Positions 1-9,112 of a DNA stretch of 64,000 nucleotides are shown here, one piece after another. The notes beneath the pieces were generated by a model that was given only the letters and a program-made list of their open reading frames with translations, was not told the origin of the DNA and made no database searches. How positions within the stretch are numbered: the stretch's first letter is position 1; each line of letters begins with the position of its first letter. Location: positions 79,693,675-79,757,674 of the forward strand of contig NC_090322.1 in NCBI RefSeq assembly GCF_040869045.1, in the 5' to 3' direction. Made by a program: the position numbers and the translations under genes. Origin of the DNA: Eurosta solidaginis. Taxonomy: Eukaryota > Arthropoda > Insecta > Diptera > Tephritidae.

Positions 1-617
1 CACAAATTTTAAAAATCGGTTAGTTTGGTAAGTGTCACCGCTTTACGTTATTTGGGTGTGCTCGGCAATTAAATACGTTTACCTAATGATCGCAGTATTT
101 GGTTTCAATGCAAATATATTGTAATGTTGGTAGATTTTTAGGCTTTGGTGGTAGAAGTGGTAGAAAATTAAAATGGGCTAAAATGTTGGTAGATCTATCA
201 ATAGAGTGGTAAAGTCCGTGCACTGCTACCAATGTAATTCTCTGAATAATTTGTAGTCTAATATTATTTGGGATGTTGACATTGCTCGGGTTTATAATCA
301 TATTCAGTTGTATGCGTAAAATTGCTTGCAAATAATTGATTCATTCACTGTTTTGACCAATGAAATGTCACTAAAACTTAACCTTTCTTGTCTTCTCTTC
401 TCTTGTCTTGCCTTGTCTTGACTTGTCTTGTCTTCACTTTCGCCTGCTGCGCTTTTGTTCAACAAATACCAAAACATTTTATTTTTAAATTCGTATGATA
501 AAAAAACATGAAAATTTTTAATAAAAAATTCCGCGATTTTTATTAAAAATTTTCCCCTGCGGCGCTTTTCTTCAACACATACAAAAACATATGATAAAAA
601 ACATGACAATTTTTAAT
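1..617. other. No recognisable gene; AT-rich intergenic or TE remnant
   Basis: I see no coding region here that resembles a known family. It holds a short pyrimidine-rich simple repeat and a degenerate tandem duplication, listed separately, and then runs into the minus-strand BEL/Pao fragment that begins near 618. Confidence 0.6.
389..437. repeat. Degenerate TCTTG/TCT simple repeat
   Basis: Roughly eight to ten imperfect TCTTG or TCTTC words follow one another. It is low-complexity sequence, with no motif suggesting a function. Confidence 0.8.
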
Positions 618-627
618 AAAAATCATC
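440..627. repeat. Imperfect tandem duplication, period about 113 bp
   Basis: Two related segments each start with a CTGC(T/G)GCGCTTTT-like word and continue through an AT-rich stretch containing ATGATAAAAAA and TTTTTAATAAAAA. The second copy abuts the BEL/Pao fragment and is about 40 bases shorter. The origin is unknown. Confidence 0.6.
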
Positions 628-1240
628 TTCGCTATGTCTGCTGTCATGGCGTACCAATGCATACGAAAACGCAGTAGGATGCAAAATAATTCCGGCTGTA
701 ATTGGGGACCAACTAATAAGGCATCATCAATGAAAACCCTGATGAAGATTTCATCGAAGCATCGAAGCATTGAACACAACTCTCAACTTTTTTGCTTCGC
801 TAGTCTCCCATTCCCAACAACTCATGCATGAAATCTAGATAGCTCTGACGTAAAGTTTCGATGGCACACAAACGTTTCTCAAGCCTATAAAAGCTGCGCA
901 CGGCGGCGGTACGCGTTTCTCCTATTGGTAGCTGCACAACAAAACGCCCGTCTGAGGCCCGTTGATGAGTGGAGTCGAAGAGGTCTTCGCACAATTGCTC
1001 TGCTTTTGTAGGATGCTTCCGTTGCGGCACCTGGTCGAGCTCCCAAACCTTTCTCAAAACTTGTGTAGGTTCTGCGTTGCAATATAAATTTGAAATCTCT
1101 TGGTGTGCGCTCTCGTTTTTTGTCCTTGACTCCCTGGTTCGCCCAAAGACCACCCAACCCAATGTGGTTCGCTGAGCTAGGGGAGTACCCGCAGGACCCT
1201 TGCGTAGCTCAGTTGTTAGAAAATGATCCATCTCATCCAT
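618..1240 (-). pseudogene. BEL/Pao pre-RT and RT start fragment
   Basis: The 146-residue frame at 800-1240 contains the protease-RT connecting region (PLAQRTTLGWVVFGR, VWELDQVPQRKH, QLCEDLFDSTHQ, SFYRLEKRLCAIETLRQSY), typical of BEL/Pao Pol. A second frame below 800 continues into the RT palm with LLVGPQLQPELF and RFRMHWYAMTADIAKM. A frame break separates the two, and RT ends at about 618 before its YxDD motif. The same RT block, with the same shortening before LLVGPQL, is in the plus-strand element at about 9920, so the two copies are closely related. Confidence 0.85.
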
Positions 1241-1346
1241 ACCAATGAGGATGTCGATCGGAGCTGGTGTCTCAAAATGGGGGTCTGCTAATATGAGCCC
1301 TTTAATGTGTTGCCAATCGGCGACCCTTACCTTAGTGGCCGAAAGA

Positions 1347-1907
1347 TTACACGAGTCCCACGTAGTTCGGATGATGCGAAAGTAAGCAATATTTCACCTT
1401 TGGTTTACCACCTGGGGTAGACCCTATGCCAGTTGTTAAGATGGATGACGCTTTCCTGGGGATACCCAATCGCTGTAAGCATTGCTCCGTGACGAACGAT
1501 GCATGGGATCCATTGTCAAAAAGTACGCGCATGGGAAGCCAGCTACCAGCACCGTCTTGTACGCGGACCATCGCTGTGGCTAATAGTACGGGGGAGTCAG
1601 TGTCAGCGAAATTTGCCGTCGTTCTCAGTGATGAGGTTGCATGGACGGTATAGTCGACTTTACGATGTGCCATTGATTGATGGCTCAATGCAAGTTCATT
1701 ATTTTGATGCTCGTTCGTTGCACGTAGCAGTGCTGCAAGGGAGCTAACGCTTTGGCGTTGTTGTTCATGAGTAGGATTTAGTGCCTTGGGTGCCAGATAG
1801 ACTTGCTTGTCTTTGAACATCTGGTTGGATGCGGTACCGGCGGACGAAGTATGGCCGTGTGATGATGTATCAGCTGCCGGCGCAGTTGAGGCGTAAGATC
1901 CGCTCAA
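1347..1907 (-). pseudogene. BEL/Pao gag C-terminus and aspartic protease (DUF1758) fragment
   Basis: The 186-residue open frame begins in the serine/alanine-rich linker after the gag zinc knuckles and enters a retropepsin-like domain at about residue 100. The catalytic region reads LFDNGSHASFVTEQC, where the Asp-x-Gly triad (DNG) replaces the more usual DSG, followed by LGIP. In BEL/Pao elements this protease matures the Gag-Pol polyprotein. The frame ends at a stop soon after GSTPGGKPKVK, where an intact element would continue. It is a fragment and not expected to be functional. Confidence 0.85.
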
Positions 1908-1997
1908 GTTGTTGTCGGAGGCCGATTTTTTATGAAAAGATTGCGGCGCAAATGTACAACAAATAAAAATACCCCTTTTTTTAAATTCTTATCATAA

Positions 1998-2191
1998 TGT
2001 TGGTTTCATTGCGCACAAGGGTTAAAGACATCGCTACCAACCTTATCATTATTGACATTGTAATCTGACATTTGTGTATTGTATTAGGTCTTCCGTTTTT
2101 CTTTGCATAATAATTAAAGGAACATAGGCTATAGAAACCATGCGTGTTTTTCTCTAATTTAATAGAATCAACGATATTAATATATCGTTCA
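1998..2191 (+). repeat. 5' LTR of the BEL/Pao element
   Basis: It runs 194 bp from TGTTGG to GTTCA and matches the right LTR at 56391-56570, which is 180 bp because it lacks an AGGTCTTCCGTT-like insertion. It is preceded by the target duplication CATAA and followed, three bases later, by the primer binding site. Its end words TG...CA fit an LTR. Confidence 0.88.
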
Positions 2192-2194
2192 AGC

Positions 2195-2212
2195 TGGTCC
2201 TTCGAGCCGGAT
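2195..2212 (+). promoter_or_regulatory. Primer binding site of the BEL/Pao element
   Basis: TGGTCCTTCGAGCCGGAT begins three bases after the 5' LTR. It starts with TGG and would pair with a tRNA 3' end (CCA) plus a T-arm-like sequence. It would prime minus-strand DNA synthesis. I have not assigned the tRNA. Confidence 0.75.
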
Positions 2213-2336
2213 ATCTCGATTCGGCTCAAGTATTTCTTTAATCGAAATTTTTGTTTGCAACCGCACTTGTTTGTGCCACACATATATATTTCTACAAAAA
2301 GTGGCTATAATTATTAAGGTTAGGTAACGTCTCATA

Positions 2337-2490
2337 ATGTCGCTCAAATTGCGTGATTCCGCACTAAATACCATAGAAAGATATCTGGCCATCTCTACCA
2401 ACGATGCCAATGCATTCAATATCGTCAAAATAGAAGGCTACATAAAGCTTCTCGAGGAAGAGTTGGCAAAATTCACTGAATCACAGGATG
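2337..2490 (+). pseudogene. BEL/Pao gag N-terminus (interrupted)
   Basis: The frame starts at ATG 2337, 125 bases after the PBS, and encodes about 51 residues beginning MSLKLRDSALNTIERYL and reaching FTESQD. An amphipathic coiled-coil-like N-terminus is usual in BEL/Pao Gag. At about 2491 the gag is cut by a foldback-family repeat arm; the following residues (VCLFAFMSTCHH) are encoded by that repeat and are not gag. Confidence 0.75.
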
Positions 2491-2936
2491 GTGTATGTTT
2501 GTTTGCATTTATGTCGACGTGCCACCATCTACCAAGATAAAAAGATATTGTTGCGGAGCTGGCAACACTATTCACAACCGTCATATGTTTTCGTTTGTTT
2601 AATTGCAACAACGAAAAAAGCGACAATAGTACCGACGTGTTTTCCGCGAATAACTTTTAAACGAGATAAAAATATAGTTTCTGTTTTCGGATTCTGAATC
2701 TTGACGCAAATACGCGTCTTTTGATACCGCTATCGACATGTGCGACCCGAATTTTAAGTGCAGGACTTAAGTTGAAATTTTACTAAATTTGGAAATTAAA
2801 AAGCTTATGTATCATAAACTAAGAGTTTCCTAGAGTTGCGGATGATAATATTGTGATTTTTAGGACCCCCGCCACCCCTCGAAAAAAAATTTGGAAAATC
2901 GTGGCACCTTATTCAAAATATTCCCCGAATTTACTT
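2491..2936 (+). repeat. Solo arm of the foldback repeat family, inserted in BEL gag
   Basis: The block starts GTGTATGTTTGTTTGCATT and ends TTCAAAATATTCCCC. The same sequence recurs inverted near 56919-57360, directly near 57960-58442, and at 63426-63712, and its left part recurs near 56700-56830. The copies form the arms of the element at 56919-58442. Here only one arm is present and it splits gag. No clear target duplication is visible. Confidence 0.75.
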
Positions 2937-3008
2937 TGCTCGAAGTACAAAATAATGCGAATAATCGTCGAAAGCCATTTTAGCGCAATATTTAACATAA
3001 AACCGGTT

Positions 3009-3617
3009 ACAACTGAGACGGCATAATTACTGAAACACATTCTCAATGCAATGCTCCAAAATATACAAGCGTTACGAGCGTTGGAACGCCCGATTGATAC
3101 GTGGGATGACCGGGTAGTGTATTACCTACTATCTAAGCTTCCATATGAAACTAGGAGACAATGGGAACTTTCTTTGACGAGCGATAAGCTTCCTACCCTC
3201 GCAAATTTACAAGCTTTTCTCGAGAGCCGTTGCCGATCATTAGAGGTGCTAACACCTAGTAGCACTGCATCTGTCAGTAAAAGGGTTGCTAACGCAAACC
3301 TACTTCATGCTGCTGAATCAACCAATCGTCGTTTTACTCACAATGCTCAATCGTCAAAACCTGAGGCATGCATGTGCTGCTCCTTTTCTCATAGCATATA
3401 TGCTTGTGCCAGCTTCACGGAATTAAGTCCAGCTGCTCGAGCGCAAATCATAAAACAAAGGGCAGCGTGCTTTAACTGCTTACGTCCGGATCACAAATCA
3501 TCGAACTGTAAAAGTACATCCAATTGTCTGCGATGCGGCTTCCGACACCACACACTATTTCATGGTAGCACCAACAACAACTTGAGCGGCTCTTACGCCT
3601 CAACCGGCAGCGGCTGA
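3009..3617 (+). pseudogene. BEL/Pao gag C-terminal part with zinc knuckles
   Basis: The frame includes the gag region with RPIDTWDDRVVYYLLSKLP and ends with cysteine/histidine clusters: CMCCSFSHSIYACASF, CFNCLRPDHKSSNC and CLRCGFRHHTLFH. These are the CCHC-type nucleic-acid-binding knuckles of BEL/Pao Gag, which package the RNA. It ends in a stop at about 3617 within the serine-rich linker; the protease follows at 3814 after a broken linker. Its N-terminal half was separated by the repeat arm at 2491-2936. Confidence 0.85.
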
Positions 3618-3813
3618 TACATCATCACACGGCCATACTTCGACCGTCGGTTACGCATCCAACCAGATGTCCAAAGACAAGCAAGTCCATCTGGCACACA
3701 GTGCACTAAATCCTACTCATGAACAACAACGTCAAAGCTTTAGCTGCCTTGCAGCACTGCTACGTGCAACAAATGAGCATCAAAATAATGAACTTGCATT
3801 GAATCATCAATAA

Positions 3814-4071
3814 ATGGCACATCGTAAAGGCGACTGTAACGTCCATGCAACCTCATCACTGAGAACGACGGCACATTTCGCTGACACAGACACCCCCGTA
3901 CTATTAGCCACAGCGATGGTCCGCGTACAAGACAGTTCTGGTAGCTGGCTTCCGATGCGCGTACTTTTTAACAATGGATCCCATGCATTGTTCGTCACGG
4001 AGCAATGCGTACAGCGATTGGGTATCCCCAGGAAAGCATCATCCATCTTAATAACTGGCATAGGGTCTACC
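3814..4071 (+). pseudogene. BEL/Pao aspartic protease fragment, cut by a hAT element
   Basis: The frame carries LLATAMVRVQDSSGSWLPMR and then LFNNGSHALFVTEQC. The catalytic Asp seen in the minus-strand relative (DNG) is Asn here (NNG), so the active site is lost as well. The frame runs into the hAT left end at 4072 (GIGST followed by foreign sequence). It is the counterpart of the domain at 1347-1907. Confidence 0.85.
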
Positions 4072-4140
4072 CAGGCCCGTCGAGAGGGGGGGGGGGGGGA
4101 GGAGGAGGAGGGGGAATGGGGTTGATTCCCCCGGGCTCGG

Positions 4141-4990
4141 GGTTTCTCAGGGGGCCTGCGATTTGGTGGTACTAAGAATTTTTTTTTAATTCAGGAGAGT
4201 CTTTTGTTGTTCCATGTAGAAATTTTAAGCTTAATTTCAAAAGCAACGAATATTGCTGATGATTTTTTGCTTGGGCCTGAGGAGACAATAAAAAATCAAA
4301 CAAAAATGTGTTTCTCAGGGGGCCCGCGATTTAGGGGTACTAAGACATTTTTTTTTTTTTAATTCAGGAGAGTCTTTAGTTGTTCCGTGTGCAAATTTTA
4401 AGCCTAATTTCAAAAGCAACGAATATTGATAATGATTTTTTGCCTGGGCCTGAGGAGACAATAATAACATCAAAAAAAGTCTGAGAAACACACTCGGCTC
4501 GCGATTTAGAGGTCCTAAGAAATCTTTTTTAATTCAAGAGAGTCTTTAGTTGTTCCAGGGGCAAATTTTAAGCCGAATTTCAAAAGCAACGAATATTGAT
4601 AATGATTTTTTTCCTGGGCCTGAGGAAACAATAGAAACATCAAACAAAAATGTGTTTCTTAGGGGGCCCGCGATTTAGAGGTCCTAAGAAATTTTTTTTA
4701 ATTCAAGAGAGTCTTTAGTTGTTCCATGTGCAAATTTTAAGCCGAATTTCAAAAGCAACGAATATTGGTAATGATTTTTTGCCTGGGCCTGAGGAGACAA
4801 TAAAAACATCAAACAAAAATATGTTTCTCAGGGGCCCCGCGTACTAAGAATTTTTTTTTTTTTTAATTCAGGAGAGTCTTTAGTTGTTCCATGTGAAAAT
4901 TTTAAGCCGAATTTCAAAAGCAACGAATATTGATTATGATTTTTTGCCTGGACCTGAGGAGACAATAAAAACATCAAACAAAAATGTATG
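4141..4990 (+). repeat. Five tandem copies of a ~170-bp hAT subterminal repeat
   Basis: Each unit contains a GGGGGCCCGCGATTT-like word, a T-run, AATTCAGGAGAGTCTTTAG, TTGTTCC, CAACGAATATTG and GCCTGGGCCTGAGGAGACA. The AATTCAGGAGAG word recurs near 4191, 4364, 4534, 4703 and 4868 (spacing 173, 170, 169, 165). hAT element 2 has one such unit at about 7480-7650, so the array is an expansion specific to element 1. Subterminal repeats in hAT elements can bind transposase; whether these do is unknown. Confidence 0.85.
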
Positions 4991-5020
4991 TTTACATGAA
5001 TCCGAAATCGTAAAGTTTTC

Positions 5021-7290
5021 GTGGTGACAGGTTCATCTTCAAAAATTCTTCCAAAAATACCACCAACTCTGTATCAAAGTCCAGATTATTTAAACGACTT
5101 CGATATCGGTACCGTGAATAATGAGTTTTTGCGATCTGAAGAAGTCAACGAAATAATTCGTCGAGGTCATCAAAAGTGTCCTGTTATTTTTCCAAGTGAT
5201 TGTCATGACGAGGCATTTCCTACCTCGTTGTTAAACAGAATCTTGCCAAATGGAGAGAAAGTGGAGCGTGACTGGTTAGTGTGGAGTGCCAGTAGCCATG
5301 TATTTTATTGCCTACAATGTCGTCTGTTAAGCACCAATACTTTAAGTCGACCTAAAATTAATTTGTTGCCCTGGCGGATATTCGAAATTCCAGGTATGGA
5401 AGAAGCTATACGATAAACTGCCATCACACGAAAATACTCAAGATCGCATTAAATGTTATATTCAATGGCGATCTTTACAAAATCTTATTCAAAAGTAGGC
5501 TACAATTAATACACTTATCAACAATGACCAGCTAATCACTGTGGAAAGAAATTGTATATAGAATTTTGGACACTATTTTATTTTTGGGTGAAAGACGTCT
5601 AGTTTTTAAGGCGAACGTATATATCTTGGTGAATGAAACGATGGACATTTTTTGGGTATTTAAGATCTCATAAGCCATTATGATCCGATACTTTGGCATC
5701 ATTTGGAGAAAGTTAGGATTTCGCAACAGTAGCACAAACTTTTACAAGTTGACTATCATTCTCCAGACATTCAGAACGAGTTTAAAGTAATTTGTGCCAG
5801 ATGCTAGTCACGTTGACTACGTTCATTTTGCGCTACCTCGATTTCAATTCGAAAGCAACAAATTTTACAATTCAAGAACGGTTTTTTATCTTTCGTGAAT
5901 TATAACCAAAAAACTGGTCAGAAAATCGCTGATCTAATTTGCCATACTCTAGGTAAACGTGAAATCCAATTAAAAGATTGTCGTGCACAAGGGTACGATA
6001 ACGGCGCCAATATGAAAAGAGCTTACAACGGAGCACCACGTCACATTCGTGACAAAAACTCGAATGCTGATTATTCGCCTTGTGCAACCCACAATCTCAA
6101 TTTATGTGGTGTTGATGCTGCAGAATGTGTACGACTGCAATTACATTCTTCGGAGTTGTTTTACTATTTTCAGCAGCACTCCACAACGATGGGACATCCT
6201 CCACCCCAGCGGGTTAGGGGGTCAGAATATTCCCGCGGTAGGTATGCCTGTCGTAAGAGGCGACTACAATACCAGATTCAAGAGGACCATTACATCGATA
6301 ACACTCCACAAAGCCTTCGGGGAGCAACCTTATCGCTACAACAACAACAACAACATGGGACATCCTCAAAAAAAAAATGTACCGAGCTCTCTTCGTAGTC
6401 TTTCAGCCAAAAGCCAAATTGGACTGCGCAAACATACAGCGATGTTACCGGCATTCTCAAGTACATCAACAAGTTAGAATATATCTTGCTGTCCTCAATT
6501 TGGTTAAAAATACTGACTACCATTAATGAAAGAAACGTGGTGTTCCAAGCTAGAGACGCCACCATAGATGTTGAGGTCCGACATCTAGATGCCTTATTAG
6601 CTGATTTCAAGTTGATCAGGAGCAAATGAGAAACAACTTTCAACGAATGCAAAACAGTTGCCATTCAATTGAATATCTCGCCAAAGTTTCCGGACATTCG
6701 AGAAAGAAAACCCAAAAACGTTCTGAAGATAATTTAAATGAGATGATTACGGATGATCCAGAGTCTGATTTAAAAAAAAATACATTCTTGGTGATCGTTG
6801 ATTCGGTAATCACTGGCATTACTGAACGATTTGCAGCTATGAGAAATTTGAACGAGACGTTTTCCTCTTTGTGGCAATATGAAGACATGGATGAAACTAC
6901 GATTCGGGCGAGTGCAGCAAAATTTGTCGAAAAGTACAAGTCGGACATTTCTCAAAGCTTAGAATGCGAAATAATTCACTTGAAACACATTTACGAAGCA
7001 AATTTTGATTAAGGTCTGTCACCATTGGAATTGCTAAATGCCAACTACATACATATGTTCAAAATCTGTATAAGATTTTCCCCAACATTTGTGTTGCTTT
7101 ATGTATCTTTTGCACTATACCTGTCACTGTAGCTAGTGCAGAACGTTCCTTCAGCGTCCTTTCAAGAATCAAAAACTTTCATAGATCGTGTTCATCTCAA
7201 GAGCGAGTTTCAGGACTTGCCACGCTTTGTGTTGAATCCGTTTTGGCAAGACAGTTAAATTTTGATATTATTATAAAAAATTTTGCAGCG
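5021..7290 (+). pseudogene. hAT transposase (TTF-type zinc finger / DUF4371 / dimerisation), broken
   Basis: Pieces appear in order. 5021-5416 has an N-terminal TTF-type zinc-finger-like region (RRGHQKCPVIF, DWLVWSASSHVFYCLQCRLL). 5895-6140 has the DUF4371-like core (CRAQGYDNGANMKRAYNGA and CATHNLNLCGVDAAEC). 6626-7012 is the linker. 7130-7290 is the C-terminal hAT dimerisation region (VASAERSFSVLSRIKNF, LARQLNFDII). Frameshifts, stops and a LINE tail at 6201-6354 interrupt it. An intact protein would cut and rejoin DNA at the element ends. A host ZMYM-like gene is less likely because terminal sequence precedes it. Confidence 0.85.
6201..6354 (+). mobile_element. 5'-truncated LINE tail ending in (CAA)n, 12-bp TSD
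   Basis: A 154-bp insert ends CTACAACAACAACAACAAC and is flanked by perfect ATGGGACATCCT at 6189-6200 and 6355-6366. hAT element 2 lacks the insert at the homologous site, confirming it as an insertion. A related tail lies at about 62897-62990. The features fit target-primed reverse transcription of a non-LTR element whose 3' end is a CAA repeat. Confidence 0.9.
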
Positions 7291-7298
7291 AAAACAGC

Positions 7299-7437
7299 AA
7301 AGGTTTGGGAGCTCGACCAGGTGCCGCAACGAAAGCATCTTAAAAAAGCAGAGCAATTGTGCGAAGACCTCTTCGACTCCACTCATCAGTGGGCCTCAGA
7401 CGGGCGTTTTGTTGTGCAGCTACCCATGGATCCTACG
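7299..7437 (+). pseudogene. BEL/Pao pre-RT segment between two hAT elements
   Basis: About 45 codons encode VWELDQVPQRKH, QLCEDLFDSTHQ and FVVQLP, homologous to the minus-strand copy at about 930-1060. It stops at 7437 where the left end of hAT element 2 begins. It is a remnant of the protease-RT connector of the plus-strand BEL element. Confidence 0.85.
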
Positions 7438-7997
7438 CAGGCCCGACGAGAGGGGAGGGGGAATGGGGGGATTCCCCCGGGCCCGCGATTTAGAGGTACT
7501 AAGACATTTTTTTTTAATTCAGGAGGGTCTTTAGTTGTTGCATGTGCAAATTTTAAGCCGAATTTCAAAAGCAACGAATATTGATAATGATCTTTTGCCT
7601 GGGGCTTCGAACAGTGAGGAGACAATAAAAATACCAAACAAAAATGTATGTTTACATGAATCCGAAATCGTAAAGTTTTCGTGGTGACACTGATGAAGGT
7701 TCATCTTCAAAAATCTTTCCAACAATACCACCAACTCTGTATCAAAGTCGAGATTATTTAAACGATTTCGATATTGGTACCGTGAACAATGTTTTTGCGA
7801 TCTGAAGAAGTCAACGAAATAATTCGTCGAGGTCATCAAAAGTGTTCTGTTATTTTTCCACGTGATTATCATGACGAGGCATTTCCTACTTCGTTGTTGA
7901 ACAGAATCTTGCCAAATGGAGAGAAAGTGGAGCGTAACTGGTTAGTGTGGAGTGCCAGTAGCCATGCATTTTATTGCCTACCATGTCGTCTGTTAAG

Positions 7998-8236
7998 TAC
8001 TTAAAAATTGATTCTAATTCGAGCTAATTGGATATCTAATTGCATAAGCAGAAGTCAATTAGATTTCTAATTGTAAAGGTAACCCAATTTTTTTTGCTAA
8101 TGGCAACTAATTGCAATTAGATTTACCATTAGAATAAAAATTTCAATGATCTAATGGGAATTAGTTGAAATATTTCTAATTGTTTAATGAATTAGAGAAT
8201 ATAAACTAATTGCATCAATTGCTAATTCTAATTGGA
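7998..8236. repeat. CTAATT-rich AT block inside hAT element 2
   Basis: About 240 bases consist largely of CTAATTG/CAATTAG words in both orientations, beginning AAAATTGATTCTAATTCGAG and ending GCTAATTCTAATTGGAATT. The ends are partly inverted copies of each other. It replaces the transposase stretch present in element 1. It could be a small foldback or MITE-like insert or a local expansion; no clear target duplication is visible. Confidence 0.6.
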
Positions 8237-8812
8237 ATTTAACATGTATGCGCAAAACACGAGAGGGAACTATATTAGATCAACGCAAGAAAGCCAGGTT
8301 TTGCGCTACCTCCATTTCAGTTCGAAAGCAACAAATTTTACAATTCAAGAACGGTTTTTGGCTTTCGTGAATTCTAAGCAAAGAACTGGTCAGAAAATCG
8401 CTGATCTAATTTGCCATACTCTAGGTAAACATGAAATCCCATTAAAAGATTGTCGTGCACAAGGGTATGATAACAGCGCCAATATGAAAGGAGCTTACAA
8501 CGGAGCACTACGTCACATTCTCGACAAAAACTCGAATGCTGATTACTCGCCTTGTGCAATCCACAGTCTCAATTTATGTGGTGTTGATGCTGCAGAATGT
8601 TGTACGGCTGCAATTACTTTTTTCGGAGTTGTAAAAAAATATTTTACTATTTGCAGCAGCAGTCCACAACGATGAAACATCCTTAAAAACAATGTACCGA
8701 GCTCTCTCCATATTCTTTAAGACAAAAGCCAAATTTGACTACGCAAGCATACGGAGATGTTACCGCCATTCTCAAGTACATCAACAAGTTCGAATGTATC
8801 TTAAATAAATAA

Positions 8813-9112
8813 AAAAATGTAAGGCTCCTCTTGATTTTCCCTACAAATTGGCCGGACGGGACCTACATGTTTCATGCCGACTCCGAACGGCATCTGCAAG
8901 GCAGATGAGTTTTCACTGAGAGCTTTTCATGGCAGAAATACACTCGGAGCGCTTGCCAAACACTGCCGAGGGGCGACCCCGCTTAGAAAAATTTTCTTCT
9001 AATTGAAAAACCTTATTTCTAAAATTTTGATGTTGCCTTGCCCGTGGTGTGAACCCAGGGCATACGGTGTGGTAGGCGGAGCACGCTACCATCACAACAC
9101 GGTGGCCGCCTC
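8813..9112 (-). mobile_element. tRNA-derived SINE-like element
   Basis: On the minus strand the 5' part near 9112-9045 has a pol III A-box-like word (TGGTAGCGTGC) and, about 45 bases later, a B-box-like word (GGGTTCACACC). An unrelated body follows and the 3' end is A/T-rich near 8813. The length of about 300 bp and the internal promoter arrangement fit a tRNA-derived SINE. It interrupts the hAT transposase linker, which is continuous in element 1 at the homologous position. A cloverleaf cannot be formed convincingly, so it is not a tRNA gene. Confidence 0.65.

Larger units (their letters stand above)
618..1925 (-). mobile_element. BEL/Pao retrotransposon fragment (gag end to RT start)
   Basis: Read on the minus strand, this carries in order the end of gag, the retropepsin-like DUF1758 domain, the spacer between protease and RT, and the first part of the RT palm, then stops abruptly near 618. 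It is close to the plus-strand BEL/Pao element that begins at 1998: both share GSWLPMRVLF, VWELDQVPQRKH and DFMHE. It lacks LTRs, so it is a truncated relic of the same family in head-to-head arrangement with the intact-ended copy. Because its protease-to-RT part is not interrupted, it shows what hAT-associated deletions removed from the plus-strand copy. Confidence 0.88.
4072..7298 (+). mobile_element. hAT element 1 (ZMYM/DUF4371-type), 3' end truncated
   Basis: The left end reads CAGGCCCGTCGAGAGG, of the YARNG form usual in hAT terminal repeats, and is nearly identical to the left end of element 2 at 7438. It then has a 170-bp tandem subterminal repeat and a broken transposase on the plus strand. 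At 7299 sequence switches to BEL (AAAGGTTTGGGAGCTCGAC) without a matching inverted right end, so the right terminus was lost. BEL sequence between protease and VWELDQ is also missing, so this is an insertion plus deletion. Confidence 0.82.

Noticed and set aside
83..331. 82-residue minus-strand frame
   Set aside because: AT-rich chance frame with no recognisable domain and no supporting signals.
4141..4990. Regular 170-bp repeats (and the 53-bp units) considered as a CRISPR array
   Set aside because: The repeats are contiguous without unique spacers, far longer than CRISPR repeats, and the genome is eukaryotic.
5021..7290. Host ZMYM-type zinc-finger gene
   Set aside because: Terminal hAT sequence precedes it, a second broken copy follows at 7720-9715, and both sit inside a retrotransposon.
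9045..9112. tRNA gene on the minus strand
   Set aside because: Only A- and B-box-like words are present; acceptor and anticodon stems do not pair, and a SINE body follows.
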